Assembly (NCBI GenBank): GCA_036825755.1
Contig: DAISXR010000011.1
Span: forward strand, 1-57,292
Direction of reading: 5' to 3'
DNA length: 57,292 bases
Origin: JAJFTV01 sp036825755
GTDB lineage: Bacteria > Chloroflexota > Anaerolineae > Anaerolineales > Anaerolineaceae
Part shown: positions 7,942 through 16,792 of the stretch, piece after piece
Layout of the letters: each line of letters begins with the position of its first letter
How positions within the stretch are numbered: position 1 is the first letter of the stretch
The notes under the pieces: generated by a model
Told to the model about the DNA's origin: nothing
What the model saw: only the letters and a program-made list of their open reading frames with translations
The model's database searches: none
Program-made: the position numbers and the translations under genes

Positions 7942-8307
7942 ATGGCTAACAAGTCGAGAAATGAAGCACGATTAAAACGGCACCGCCGCGTTCGCAAGAC
8001 CGTATACGGTACCCCGGAACGGCCGCGTTTGAATGTGTACCGCAGCGACGCTGAGATCTATGCACAGGTCATCGATGATGATGCGAAGAACACTTTGGTG
8101 GCCGCTTCGAGCATCGATCATGAACTGCGCAGCGAAGCTGACGGCAAAACAAAAACCGAACAGGCCAAACTGGTGGGTGCATTGCTCGCCCGCCGGGCGC
8201 TGGAAAAAGGCGTAAAGACCGTGGTTTTTGACCGTGGCGGATATCGCTATATCGGACGGATTAAAGCCCTGGCCGATGCTGCCCGTGAGGGCGGGATGGA
8301 TTTTTAG
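7942..8307 (+). CDS. rplR: 50S ribosomal protein L18
   Basis: The 121-residue protein has the L18 features RHRRVRKTVYGTPERPRLNV, YRSDAEIYAQVIDDD and the C-terminal VVFDRGGYRYIGRIKALADA. L18 binds 5S rRNA and carries it into the large subunit with L5. The 15-base gap to rplF is typical of this operon. Confidence 0.98.
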   Translation: MANKSRNEARLKRHRRVRKTVYGTPERPRLNVYRSDAEIYAQVIDDDAKNTLVAASSIDHELRSEADGKTKTEQAKLVGALLARRALEKGVKTVVFDRGGYRYIGRIKALADAAREGGMDF

Positions 8308-8325
8308 GAAGGTAGAGGAGCTCTA

Positions 8326-8856
8326 ATGGAACGAATGGAATACCAACCTATTGAAGCACAATTTGACGAGCGTGTCATTGATATCGCTCGTGTGGCAAAG
8401 GTGTTGAAAGGCGGTCGGCGCTTTAAATTCCGTGTGACTCTGGTGGTGGGTGATAATAATGGCCGTGTGGGATTGGGAATTGGCAAAGCCAATGCTGTGC
8501 CCGATGCCATGCGCGTGGCCACTGAACACGCCCATAAATCCATGGTCAAAATCCCCCTGTCGGGTACCACCATCCCGCATGAGGTACTCGGCCGGTTGAG
8601 TGGATCCAAAGTTTTGCTCAAGCCCGCATCTGCCGGTACCGGCGTTATCGCTGCCGGTGGCGTGCGTGCAGTGCTTGAAGCTGCCGGTGTCCGCGACATT
8701 TTGACCAAGTCTTTGGGCAGTTCCAACACATTGAACGTGGTGAAAGCCACCTTCGATGCGCTGTCTCAGCTCAAAACACCTGAAGAAGAGGCTCGCAAAC
8801 GCGGCAAACCCGCCAAAGAGCTGATGCCCTTCTGGGAGCGAAGAAAAAATGCCTAA
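8326..8856 (+). CDS. rpsE: 30S ribosomal protein S5
   Basis: The 176-residue protein has the dsRNA-binding-like S5 N-domain with IDIARVAKVLKGGRRFKFRV and GRVGLGIGKANAVPDAM, then a C-domain with GTGVIAAGGVRAVLEAAGV. S5 contributes to decoding accuracy at the mRNA entry site. Its last eight bases overlap the start of rpmD. Confidence 0.98.
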   Translation: MERMEYQPIEAQFDERVIDIARVAKVLKGGRRFKFRVTLVVGDNNGRVGLGIGKANAVPDAMRVATEHAHKSMVKIPLSGTTIPHEVLGRLSGSKVLLKPASAGTGVIAAGGVRAVLEAAGVRDILTKSLGSSNTLNVVKATFDALSQLKTPEEEARKRGKPAKELMPFWERRKNA

Positions 8857-9046
8857 GAAAACCGCTGAACCGAAAATGGTCAAGGTCACGCTTATTAAGA
8901 GCCTGATCGGATATCCGCAGCGCCAGAAGGACACCGTACATGCCCTGGGCCTGCGCCGGATTAATCAAACGGTAGAACATCCCGATAATTCCGCTCTGCG
9001 CGGGATGATCGCAAAAGTTGTGCATTTGGTTGCCGTAGAAGAGTAG
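8849..9046 (+). CDS. rpmD: 50S ribosomal protein L30
   Basis: The 65-residue protein matches L30: VKVTLIKSLIGYPQRQKDTV, then LGLRRINQTVEHPDN and RGMIAKVVHLVAVEE. It overlaps rpsE by eight bases, so it is probably translated by coupling. L30 is a late-assembly protein and is missing in some bacteria; it is intact here. Confidence 0.96.
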   Translation: MPKKTAEPKMVKVTLIKSLIGYPQRQKDTVHALGLRRINQTVEHPDNSALRGMIAKVVHLVAVEE

Positions 9047-9052
9047 GAAAAA

Positions 9053-9517
9053 ATGGAATTAAATGATCTAAGACCAAATGAAGGCGCCACAAAGAAACGC
9101 AAACGTGTAGGTCGCGGTCCCGCCGCCGGTCAGGGTAAAACCGCCGGTAAAGGCACCAAGGGCCAAAACTCACGCCAGGGTGCGGGTGGACACCTGTACC
9201 GGCAAGGCGGTAACCTGCCTTTCTACCGCCGTCTGCCATTCCAGCGCGGTGAAGGCTTCACCCCGCCGAATCAGGTCGAATATAATGAGATTAACCTTTC
9301 CCAGCTTTCAAATTTCGCTGCCAACAGCGAAGTAAATGTTGAAACCCTGCATGAAGCAAAACTTCTCAGCAAGGTCTCCAATCCGATCGCCATTTTGGGA
9401 AATGGAAACATCACCGTACCATTGAAGCTGCGTGTGCATCGCATCACCAAGAGCGCCCGCGAGAAGATCGAAGCTGCCGGCGGCAGTGTAGAGTTAATTG
9501 TCAAAGAAGCCGAGTAG
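9053..9517 (+). CDS. rplO: 50S ribosomal protein L15
   Basis: The 154-residue protein has a glycine- and lysine-rich N-terminal tail (LNDLRPNEGATKKRKRVGRG) that winds into 23S rRNA. It continues with GGHLYRQGGNLPFYRRLPF and a C-domain ending AAGGSVELIVKEAE. It is placed between rpmD and secY as in most bacteria. Confidence 0.97.
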   Translation: MELNDLRPNEGATKKRKRVGRGPAAGQGKTAGKGTKGQNSRQGAGGHLYRQGGNLPFYRRLPFQRGEGFTPPNQVEYNEINLSQLSNFAANSEVNVETLHEAKLLSKVSNPIAILGNGNITVPLKLRVHRITKSAREKIEAAGGSVELIVKEAE

Positions 9518-9541
9518 TATCTTGGATAAGGAGACCCGATT

Positions 9542-10882
9542 ATGAGGCGGTCAGCTTGGCGTTACTTGTGGAAATCAGAGGATATTCGAACGAAACTTCT
9601 GCTGACAATCGGTATATTAATTCTGTACCGGTTGGCAGCCAATATCCCGGTACCAGGTATTAACCGAGAGGTGTTACAGGGCCTTTCTGCTGCCGGAGGG
9701 GCTGGTGGGCAGCTCTTTAACCTCCTTGATATGCTCTCGGGTGGAACGGTGTCTAATTTTTCCATCCTGGCCATGGGTGTGTATCCCTACATTACCGCGC
9801 AGATCATCATCCAACTGCTGACCCCCATCATCCCTGCTTTGGAACGCAAGTTAAAAGAGAACCAGAGTGAAGGACGCAAATGGATGGAAAAATGGACCGT
9901 TATCCTGACCATCCCGATGGCGCTTTTATCAGCAATTGGGCAAATTAATATTTTCAACTCCATGGCCGCTCAGATGGGCGCCAGTTCTTTGATGGCTTTT
10001 GGTTTCACCGGCGCGCAATTACTGCCGACAGTCACCACACTGCTCAGTATGGTTGCGGGTACCATGTTTGGTATCTGGCTGGGGCAGCTGATCTCTGAAT
10101 ACGGTATCCCCAATCAGGGGTTGTCGCTGATCATCTTCTCCGGTATTATCGCCAAGCTGCCAAGCAACCTGCTGAAACTGCTGGTTGATCAGCAGAGCGG
10201 GTGGTGGATGCTCATCATCGTGCTGGCCATCCTGGCCGTCACTATCTTCGCCATCATTTATGTACAGCAGGGCCGCCGCAATGTGCCGGTTTTGTTCCCC
10301 GGCCGCCGTATCGGCAACCGCATGTCCATGCCGGTGCGCAGCAACCTGCCCCTGATGGTCAATATGGCAGGCATGATCCCGCTCATCTTTGCGCAGGCTT
10401 TCCTGTCATTCCCGGCTATCATCGCCAGTTACTTTGTCAATTCAAAGACAGCCTGGGTTGCAAGCATGGCAACCGGTATTCAGGCCACATTTGGCGGTGG
10501 GAACGTCTGGTATGCCATCATCTACTTCGTCACCATCGTGATCTTCACCTTCTTCTATACCGATGTGTTGTTCACCCAGCAAAACTACGGTGATAACCTG
10601 AAGAAGCAGGGCGCCCAGATCCCGGGTGTGGTGCGCGGAGCCCCCACGCAGAAATATCTCACCAAAGTGCAGCGGCGTATCACCCTTCCCGGAGCTCTTT
10701 TCCTGGGTGTGGTGGCAGCACTGCCGTTCGTTGTCAGCCTGGTTCTGCCGATCGGGAACAACCTGTTCCTGGTTTCATCTGCCGGTCTGCTGATTGTGGT
10801 AGGTGTGGTTCGTGATACCTTCACCATTGTGGAAACCGAACTCAAAGTTCACGGCTACGATGAGAGTCTGATCAAAGGATAA
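9542..10882 (+). CDS. secY: Protein translocase channel SecY
   Basis: The 446-residue integral membrane protein has about ten hydrophobic helices and SecY signatures: YRLAANIPVPGINREVL near the start, FSILAMGVYPYITAQIIIQL in TM2, and the cytoplasmic loop GRRIGNRMSMPVRSNLPLMV. SecY forms the protein-conducting pore with SecE and SecG, which are not in this window. TAAGGAG precedes the ATG. Translation of adk starts five bases after its stop. Confidence 0.98.
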   Translation: MRRSAWRYLWKSEDIRTKLLLTIGILILYRLAANIPVPGINREVLQGLSAAGGAGGQLFNLLDMLSGGTVSNFSILAMGVYPYITAQIIIQLLTPIIPALERKLKENQSEGRKWMEKWTVILTIPMALLSAIGQINIFNSMAAQMGASSLMAFGFTGAQLLPTVTTLLSMVAGTMFGIWLGQLISEYGIPNQGLSLIIFSGIIAKLPSNLLKLLVDQQSGWWMLIIVLAILAVTIFAIIYVQQGRRNVPVLFPGRRIGNRMSMPVRSNLPLMVNMAGMIPLIFAQAFLSFPAIIASYFVNSKTAWVASMATGIQATFGGGNVWYAIIYFVTIVIFTFFYTDVLFTQQNYGDNLKKQGAQIPGVVRGAPTQKYLTKVQRRITLPGALFLGVVAALPFVVSLVLPIGNNLFLVSSAGLLIVVGVVRDTFTIVETELKVHGYDESLIKG

Positions 10883-10887
10883 TCAGC

Positions 10888-11541
10888 ATGGGTAAGTTTG
10901 TTGTACTTTTGGGTGCACCCGGTGCGGGAAAAGGAACACAGGCTGTGCGGTTATCCGCGGAGTTGAAAGTTCCCCATATTTCTTCCGGAGATATTTTCCG
11001 GGAGCACCTGAAGAAACAGACTGATCTTGGGAAACTGGCCCAGACCTATATGGACAAAGGCCAGCTCGTCCCGGATGATGTCACCATTGGAATGATCCAG
11101 GAACGCCTGTCGCGCCCGGATTGTTCCAATGGCGCCATCCTGGACGGCTTTCCCCGCACCCCATTTCAGGCAGACGCCCTGATGGCCTTCCTTAAAGAAA
11201 TCGGCGGTCAGCTCAGCACCGTGGCATACATCAATGTGCCCGCCGAAATCCTGGTAGATCGGCTGGGCGGCCGTTGGAGCTGCCCCCTGTGCGGACGGGT
11301 GTACCATGAAATCAACAACCCGCCCCGCCAGCCTGGCATCTGTGATGATGACGGTACCGCGCTGATCCAGCGCCCGGATGATATGCCGGAAACCGTCAAG
11401 AATCGTATTAAAGTTTATCTGCAGCAGACCAGCCCGCTGATTGAGTATTTCAGCCAGCGCGGACTTCTGGTGGAAGTGGATGGCAGTCAGGATATCGACA
11501 GCGTCACAGCTGCATTAATCGAAAAAGTAAAAGAGATCTAA
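10888..11541 (+). CDS. adk: Adenylate kinase, zinc-lid form
   Basis: The 217-residue enzyme converts AMP plus ATP to two ADP. It has the P-loop LLGAPGAGKGTQA near residue 7, the AMP-binding ISSGDIFREH and the LDGFPRT motif. The lid contains CPLCGRVYH and PGICDDDG, a Cys-Cys-Cys-Asp set that would bind a structural zinc. It sits in the standard secY-adk-map order. Confidence 0.98.
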   Translation: MGKFVVLLGAPGAGKGTQAVRLSAELKVPHISSGDIFREHLKKQTDLGKLAQTYMDKGQLVPDDVTIGMIQERLSRPDCSNGAILDGFPRTPFQADALMAFLKEIGGQLSTVAYINVPAEILVDRLGGRWSCPLCGRVYHEINNPPRQPGICDDDGTALIQRPDDMPETVKNRIKVYLQQTSPLIEYFSQRGLLVEVDGSQDIDSVTAALIEKVKEI

Positions 11542-11543
11542 TC

Positions 11544-12368
11544 ATGGCCTGGTATCGAAAAATCACCATTAAGACGCCCGAAGAATTATCGGTCATGCGG
11601 GAAGCAGGCAAGATCAATGCCGAAGCCCTGCAGGCGGCTTATGAGATGATTCGACCCGGTGTGACCACCGCTGATATCAACGCGGCTGCTGAAGACGTGT
11701 TGAAAAAGCACGGTGTCACATCACCCTTTAAAAATTATCCAGGACCTTACCCTTACCCTGCCAGCACCAATGTGAGCGTCAACGACGAACTGGTGCATGG
11801 AATTCCCGGCAAGCGTAAGATCAAAAATGGCGACATCGTTTCGGTTGACTGCGGCACCACCTATAACGGTTTTGTAGCCGATTCAGCATTTACTGCCGGG
11901 GCTGGTGAGATTTCGGCCGAGGCGCTGCACCTGCTGAAAGTGACCGAGCAGGCCCTGTATACCGGTATCAGCATGATGCGCGCGGGTAACCGTGTGGGTG
12001 ATGTCTCAGCCGCCGTTCAGCAATATGCTGAAAGCCACGGTTATTATGTGACCCGTGAATACACCGGTCACGGGGTGGGGCGGGCCATGCATGAAGGACC
12101 CCAGGTACCCAACTACGGTATCGCCGGACGCGGGATTGAATTGCAACCGGGTATGGTGATCGCGCTGGAGCCTATGTTATTGGTGGGCACCGAACGCACC
12201 CGTACCGCCCCGGACGAGTGGACCGTGGTTTCCGCTGATGGCTCATTGTGCTGTCATTGGGAACACTCGGTAGCAATTACAGAGAACGATCCTGTCATAT
12301 TGACCAGGTTGCCAAACGGCGAGAGCCCGGCGAAAATTGCTGGACAACTTGGGTTGGAACGATTATAA
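11544..12368 (+). CDS. map: Methionine aminopeptidase, type I
   Basis: The 274-residue enzyme removes the starting Met from new proteins. The two metal-binding Asp are in SVDCGTTYNGFVADSAFT, the His in GHGVGRAMHEGPQVPNYG, and the two Glu in VIALEPMLLVG and CHWEHSVAIT. It is slightly longer than the usual 250 residues because of a C-terminal tail. It starts two bases after adk. The expected infA gene does not follow. Confidence 0.97.
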   Translation: MAWYRKITIKTPEELSVMREAGKINAEALQAAYEMIRPGVTTADINAAAEDVLKKHGVTSPFKNYPGPYPYPASTNVSVNDELVHGIPGKRKIKNGDIVSVDCGTTYNGFVADSAFTAGAGEISAEALHLLKVTEQALYTGISMMRAGNRVGDVSAAVQQYAESHGYYVTREYTGHGVGRAMHEGPQVPNYGIAGRGIELQPGMVIALEPMLLVGTERTRTAPDEWTVVSADGSLCCHWEHSVAITENDPVILTRLPNGESPAKIAGQLGLERL

Positions 12369-12411
12369 TCAACGCTTTGGCTATGCCAGAAGGACTTGAA
12401 GGAGAGACGAG

Positions 12412-12525
12412 ATGAAAGTAACTGCATCCATTAAAAAACGGTGTGCAAAGTGCAAAGTGGTAAAACGCAAGGGCATTTTGTTCATTATTTGTGAAAATCC
12501 GAACCATAAGCAACGACAGGGATGA
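12412..12525 (+). CDS. rpmJ: 50S ribosomal protein L36
   Basis: This short frame encodes 37 residues: MKVTASIKKRCAKCKVVKRK, then GILFIICENPNHKQRQG. It is a typical zinc-binding L36 with CxxC, a later Cys and a His (CENPNH). AAGGAGAG precedes the ATG. The gene lies between map and rpsM, the usual place, but without infA in front of it. Confidence 0.95.
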   Translation: MKVTASIKKRCAKCKVVKRKGILFIICENPNHKQRQG

Positions 12526-12531
12526 TAAAAA

Positions 12532-12921
12532 ATGGCGAGAATTGAAGGTGTAGACCTCCCACGGGACAAGCGAACTGAGATCGCGCTGCAGTACATTTAT
12601 GGAATTGGCCCTACCCGAGCCAAGAATATTTTGGCTGCCACCGGTGTCAATGGAGACATCCGCGTGAAAGATCTGACTGAGACCGATGTCAACTCCATGC
12701 GTGAGTACATTGCCCAGACCTACAAGGTTGAGGGCGATTTACGACGCGAAGTCCAGATGAATATTAAACGCCTGATCGAGATCGGGTGTTATCGTGGTAT
12801 GCGTCATCGCCGTAACCTGCCCCTGCGCGGACAGCGAACCCGGACGAACGCACGCACAATGAAAGGCCCCAAGAAGACGGTTGCCGGTCGCGGACGCCGC
12901 CGTGGAGCTGCGAAGAAATAA
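12532..12921 (+). CDS. rpsM: 30S ribosomal protein S13
   Basis: The 129-residue protein has ARIEGVDLPRDKRTEIALQY, the helix-hairpin-helix YGIGPTRAKNIL and the C-terminal RGMRHRRNLPLRGQRTRTNA with a basic tail. S13 bridges to the large subunit and contacts the P-site tRNA. It begins six bases after rpmJ. A structured 116-base spacer separates it from rpsK. Confidence 0.98.
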   Translation: MARIEGVDLPRDKRTEIALQYIYGIGPTRAKNILAATGVNGDIRVKDLTETDVNSMREYIAQTYKVEGDLRREVQMNIKRLIEIGCYRGMRHRRNLPLRGQRTRTNARTMKGPKKTVAGRGRRRGAAKK

Positions 12922-12930
12922 TCGAGTATA

Positions 12931-12997
12931 GCAAATCCCGCCCCCTGGGAAAGAGAGTACTTCCCTCTCGCGGCCTTTCCCATGGAAACGGATTTGC
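12931..12997 (+). promoter_or_regulatory. Long interrupted hairpin between rpsM and rpsK
   Basis: GCAAATCC (12931-12938) pairs with GGATTTGC (12990-12997). Inside, GGGAAA (12947-12952) pairs with TTTCCC (12976-12981) and GAGAG (12953-12957) with CTCTC (12965-12969). No T-run follows, so this is not an ordinary terminator. It could be a processing site, an attenuator or a ribosomal-protein binding leader for rpsK-rpsD. Confidence 0.5.
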
Positions 12998-13037
12998 ACG
13001 CTCTTTGAATCAGTTTACAAATTGGTTGTGAGGTGAT

Positions 13038-13442
13038 ATGGCACAAAATGTACGCTCAGCGCGACGTGGCGCAGTAGCAAAGAAGGCGAAACGATCGCTC
13101 TCCTCTGCTCAGGTCCACATTTACGCCTCGTTCAATAACACGATCGTTACCATTACTGACGCCCAGGGAAATGCAGTATGCTGGGGCAGCTCAGGTTCAG
13201 CCGGTTTCAAAGGCTCACGGAAAAGCACCCCGTTTGCCGCACGTCTGGCAGCCGAGCAGGCTCTGAAAGCCGCCATGGCTCTTGGTGTTCAGGAAGTCGA
13301 TCTGATTGTTAAAGGACCTGGTCCTGGCAGAGAATCGGCAATTCGTTCAATGCAGTCAATTGGAATTCGGGTACGTTCGATTTCAGATGTTACCCCGGTA
13401 CCGCATAATGGCTGCCGGCCTCCTAAGAAACGTCGCGTGTAA
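13038..13442 (+). CDS. rpsK: 30S ribosomal protein S11
   Basis: The 134-residue protein has VHIYASFNNTIVTITDAQGN, GSAGFKGSRKSTPFAA and the C-terminal DVTPVPHNGCRPPKKRRV, all S11 signatures. S11 lies on the 30S platform near the mRNA exit. GAGGTG precedes the ATG. It is the first gene after the hairpin at 12931-12997. Confidence 0.98.
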   Translation: MAQNVRSARRGAVAKKAKRSLSSAQVHIYASFNNTIVTITDAQGNAVCWGSSGSAGFKGSRKSTPFAARLAAEQALKAAMALGVQEVDLIVKGPGPGRESAIRSMQSIGIRVRSISDVTPVPHNGCRPPKKRRV

Positions 13443-13458
13443 TTAAGAGAGGGAAAAT

Positions 13459-14097
13459 ATGGCAAGATATACAGGCCCGGTGTGCAGATTATGCCGCCGT
13501 GAAGGTGAGAAACTATTTTTGAAAGGTGAGCGATGCTTCACCCCCAAGTGCTCGGTTGATAAACGAGCCTATGCACCGGGAGAGCATGGTCGCACCCAGT
13601 CCGCGCATGGTTCGCGCGAATCCGATTACGGCAAACAGTTGCGCGCAAAACAGAAAGCCCGCCGCGTGTATGGTATTTTGGAACGCCAGTTCCGCCGTTA
13701 CTTTGCTGCGGCAGAGAAGACCCGCGGTCTGACCGGTACCGTTTTGCTGCAGTACCTGGAACGCCGTCTGGATAATGTTGTATTTCGGATGGGATACGCT
13801 GTCAACCGGGTTCAGGCCCGCCAGCTGGTCAGCCACGGCCATTTTTTGGTCAACGGCCGCCGTGCTGATATCCCTTCCATGCTGTTGAACCCCGGTGATA
13901 TGGTGACTGTTTGCGAAGATTCCCGCAGCACGACCTTCTTCAAGGAACTGCCTGAATTCGCGGAAAAACTTCCTGTGGCCATCTGGGTTGAACGCAATCT
14001 GAACCAAATGTCAGGCCGTGTTATTCGCCTTCCGGAGCGGGGTGAAATTGACGGAAATCTCAACGAACAGTTGATCGTTGAGTATTATTCGAGGTAA
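13459..14097 (+). CDS. rpsD: 30S ribosomal protein S4, zinc-binding
   Basis: The 212-residue protein begins MARYTGPVCRLCRREGEKLF and has a second Cys pair in GERCFTPKC, giving a four-Cys zinc site. The S4 RNA-binding domain follows with YLERRLDNVVFRMGYAVNR and VSHGHFLVNGRR. S4 starts 30S assembly and autoregulates its own operon in other bacteria. The rpsK-rpsD-rpoA order is standard. Confidence 0.98.
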   Translation: MARYTGPVCRLCRREGEKLFLKGERCFTPKCSVDKRAYAPGEHGRTQSAHGSRESDYGKQLRAKQKARRVYGILERQFRRYFAAAEKTRGLTGTVLLQYLERRLDNVVFRMGYAVNRVQARQLVSHGHFLVNGRRADIPSMLLNPGDMVTVCEDSRSTTFFKELPEFAEKLPVAIWVERNLNQMSGRVIRLPERGEIDGNLNEQLIVEYYSR

Positions 14098-14149
14098 GCT
14101 GGATCTTTTGTCGTTGAAAAAGGATTTCCTTACCGGAGAGAGGTGAAAA

Positions 14150-15124
14150 TTGGCTGCAATTATGAACATGGTTACTCCAAAAATCGAACGGGAAGCTGAA
14201 GCCCGAAATTATGGAAAGTTTATCATCAGCCCGCTGGAAAGAGGTTTTGGCGTAACAATTGGCAATGCCCTTCGCCGCATCCTTTTGTCCTCGCTTGACG
14301 GCGCTGCTGTTACTTCGATCCGAATTTCAGACGTCATGCATGAATTCAGCGAGATCCCGGGCGTCAAAGAAGATGTCATTCAGGTCATGCTGCACATCAA
14401 ACAACTTCGAATGATCCTTCATGACCAGGATATCGCCAATCTGCACCTTGAGATTCATGGCGCGGGTGAGGTGACTGCGGCGGATATTCAGGCTCCTGCT
14501 GAAGTTGAAATTATTAATCCGGATTTGTCGTTGTTCACCGTGGATGAAGGCAATGTTCACCTTGAAATCGACATGACTGTGGAACGCGGACGCGGCTATT
14601 CACCTGCAAACGAGCGTATCGAAAATATGCCCATTGGTGAGCTGCCCGTTGACGCCATATACAGCCCGGTGAAAAGAGTCAATTGGGTCGTCGGCTCCTC
14701 CCGCGTTGGGCAGAGCACCGATTACGACCGGCTTGAACTCGAAATCTGGACCGATGGAACAATTACCCCCGAATTTGCCCTGGGCAGAGCCTCCAAGATC
14801 ATGATTGATCATCTGCGCTTGATCTCAGGCATCAGCGAGGACACCATTGTGACCCGGCCCGAAGAAGAGATCACCGGCAGCCACCTGACCAGTGAAGCAG
14901 CAGAAACTCCCATCGAAAACCTGGATCTGTCAGTGCGCGTCTTCAATTCGTTGAAACGCACCGGCATTACCACCGTGGGTGATGTGCTTGAACTGCTTGA
15001 CAAGGGCGAAGAAGCCGTCATGAGCATTCGTAATTTCGGTGAGAAGAGCCTGGATGAATTGCGTCTCAAAATGGTTGAAAAAGGCTTCCTCACCGTAGAG
15101 GAAAATTTGGATTTGGAGTCATAA
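14150..15124 (+). CDS. rpoA: RNA polymerase alpha subunit
   Basis: The 324-residue protein has the N-terminal dimerisation domain (GKFIISPLERGFGVTIGNAL and RRILLSSLDGAAVTSIRI). The C-terminal DNA-binding domain contains NSLKRTGITTVGDVLELLDK and IRNFGEKSLDELRLKM. I chose TTG 14150 because GAGAGGTG ends about five bases before it; the next in-frame ATG, 14162, would be 17 bases away. rplQ follows after one base. Confidence 0.97.
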   Translation: MAAIMNMVTPKIEREAEARNYGKFIISPLERGFGVTIGNALRRILLSSLDGAAVTSIRISDVMHEFSEIPGVKEDVIQVMLHIKQLRMILHDQDIANLHLEIHGAGEVTAADIQAPAEVEIINPDLSLFTVDEGNVHLEIDMTVERGRGYSPANERIENMPIGELPVDAIYSPVKRVNWVVGSSRVGQSTDYDRLELEIWTDGTITPEFALGRASKIMIDHLRLISGISEDTIVTRPEEEITGSHLTSEAAETPIENLDLSVRVFNSLKRTGITTVGDVLELLDKGEEAVMSIRNFGEKSLDELRLKMVEKGFLTVEENLDLES

Positions 15125-15125
15125 A

Positions 15126-15506
15126 ATGCGACATCGCGTTTCTGGAAAAAAATTAGGCCGCAGCACCGGTCAGCGCACCGGGCTTCGCCGCACAATGATT
15201 AAGCAGTTCTTCACCAACGGCAGAATGCAAACAACTCAGGCCAAGGCTGCATTCATCCGCGGAGAGGCTGAGCATCTGATCACCATCGCCAAGAGATCGG
15301 CTTCCGGTGATGATGCCGCCAAAGTGCATGCCCGCCGTCTGGTGGCCGCCCGTTTGGGTGGAGCCCCCGAAGTGGTCAAAAAACTGTTTGATGATATCAG
15401 CCCTCGCTTCGCCAATCGCAACGGCGGTTACACCCGCGTGTTCAATTTGGGTCCGCGCAAGGGCGATGCTGCCGAAATGGTGGTATTGGAACTGGTTGAA
15501 GAATAA
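15126..15506 (+). CDS. rplQ: 50S ribosomal protein L17
   Basis: The 126-residue protein starts MRHRVSGKKLGRSTGQR and continues RTMIKQFFTNGRMQTTQAKA, the L17 signature. It ends in GPRKGDAAEMVVLELVEE. It follows rpoA by one base, the usual end of the alpha operon. L17 lies at the tunnel exit. Confidence 0.98.
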   Translation: MRHRVSGKKLGRSTGQRTGLRRTMIKQFFTNGRMQTTQAKAAFIRGEAEHLITIAKRSASGDDAAKVHARRLVAARLGGAPEVVKKLFDDISPRFANRNGGYTRVFNLGPRKGDAAEMVVLELVEE

Positions 15507-15529
15507 TCCAACCGGATTGCCGGTTTGGA

Positions 15530-16351
15530 ATGGCACGTTACCAAGTTATCCTTTCTTACGACGGTACTGAGTTCCATGGCTTTCAACGTCAGGGGAACGA
15601 AAGAACGGTGCAGTTGGAAGTTGAGCATGCCCTGCGGAAACTGGGCTGGGAAGGGCGATCCATCCTGGCCTCAGGCAGAACCGACAGCGGAGTGCATGCC
15701 AGCGGTCAGGTGATCACTTTTGACCTCGACTGGGCCCATTCAGTGGAAACACTGCAAAAGGCCCTGTCGGCTCACCTGCCGATGGATATTGGTGTGAGAG
15801 GCGCCTGCATCACCGGGGATGATTTTCACCCGCGTTTTGATGCCACGCAGCGCTCATACCGGTATCAAATTTACTTCCAGCCGTTCCGTGATCCGTTACG
15901 AGACCGCTTCGCCTGGAGGTTGTGGCCCAAGCCGCAACCCGGTCTGCCAAATGAGGCCGCTGCCCTGTTTTTAGGACAGCATGATTTCCAGTCATTTGGC
16001 AGCCCGATGAAACCGGGTGGAAATACCGTTCGGGTTGTGACCGCCTCCCACTGGTCCGAGACACCCGAGGGTTGGACGTACGAGATCAGCGCCAATGCGT
16101 TTCTGTACCACATGGTGCGCCGGAGTGTGTTTATGCAGATTCAAACTGCGATGCAAAAGTTTGATCTGAATGACCTGCGAAGGTGCGTGGAAGAAGCCGC
16201 GCCATCCCTGCCGGGGATGGCTCCTGCCAACGGCCTGAATTTGTACTCGGTTGAATATGGCGATGCCGCACGGGAAGAATGGAAAAGCTGGAAAAAGCAA
16301 CAAATTAGTAATGAAACATCGACCGATGAAATTGATGTTTGGAGAAAATGA
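15530..16351 (+). CDS. truA: tRNA pseudouridine(38-40) synthase TruA
   Basis: The 273-residue enzyme makes pseudouridine in the tRNA anticodon arm. It starts with RYQVILSYDGTEFHGFQRQG, has the catalytic-Asp motif SGRTDSGVHASGQV, then RSYRYQI and the C-terminal FLYHMVRRSVFMQI. It lies between rplQ and rplM as in many Gram-positive and Chloroflexota operons. Its stop TGA overlaps the rplM ATG. Confidence 0.96.
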   Translation: MARYQVILSYDGTEFHGFQRQGNERTVQLEVEHALRKLGWEGRSILASGRTDSGVHASGQVITFDLDWAHSVETLQKALSAHLPMDIGVRGACITGDDFHPRFDATQRSYRYQIYFQPFRDPLRDRFAWRLWPKPQPGLPNEAAALFLGQHDFQSFGSPMKPGGNTVRVVTASHWSETPEGWTYEISANAFLYHMVRRSVFMQIQTAMQKFDLNDLRRCVEEAAPSLPGMAPANGLNLYSVEYGDAAREEWKSWKKQQISNETSTDEIDVWRK

Positions 16352-16779
16352 CAGTGCAAAAGTCATACGTGATTAAAGGGAAACCGGAATCGAATTGGGT
16401 TCTGTTTGATGCCAGTCAGCAGAGCCTTGGGCGTCTTTCCACCCGGATTGCTGAAATCCTGCTTGGAAAACATAAACCCACCTTCACCCCTGGTGTCGAT
16501 ATGGGTGATTTCGTCGTCGTGACCAATGCCGAGAAATTACAGATCGCGCAAAAACAATTGACCGCGAAGATGTACTACCGGCATTCGGGATATCCGGGCG
16601 GCTTGAAAGAAGCAACCATGGATGAGATGCTCAGAACTCATCCGGATCGCATTATTCGGCGGGCCGTCTGGGGAATGCTCCCGCACAACCGCCTTGGCCG
16701 GAAATTGTTAAAGCGGCTGAAAATCTTCGTGGGAAGTGAACACTCGCATGAAGCCCAGAACCCTCAGCCTCTATCATAA
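16348..16779 (+). CDS. rplM: 50S ribosomal protein L13
   Basis: The product begins MTVQKSYVIKGKPESNWVLF and carries GRLSTRIAEILLGKHKPTF, VVVTNAEKLQIAQKQL and RRAVWGMLPHNRLGRKLLKR, typical of L13. An upstream in-frame TTG (16339) exists, but GGAG at 16341-16344 fits ATG 16348. The ATG overlaps the truA stop (ATGA). L13 and S9 are adjacent, as is usual. Confidence 0.97.
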   Translation: MTVQKSYVIKGKPESNWVLFDASQQSLGRLSTRIAEILLGKHKPTFTPGVDMGDFVVVTNAEKLQIAQKQLTAKMYYRHSGYPGGLKEATMDEMLRTHPDRIIRRAVWGMLPHNRLGRKLLKRLKIFVGSEHSHEAQNPQPLS

Positions 16780-16792
16780 GGAGTAGAAAAGA

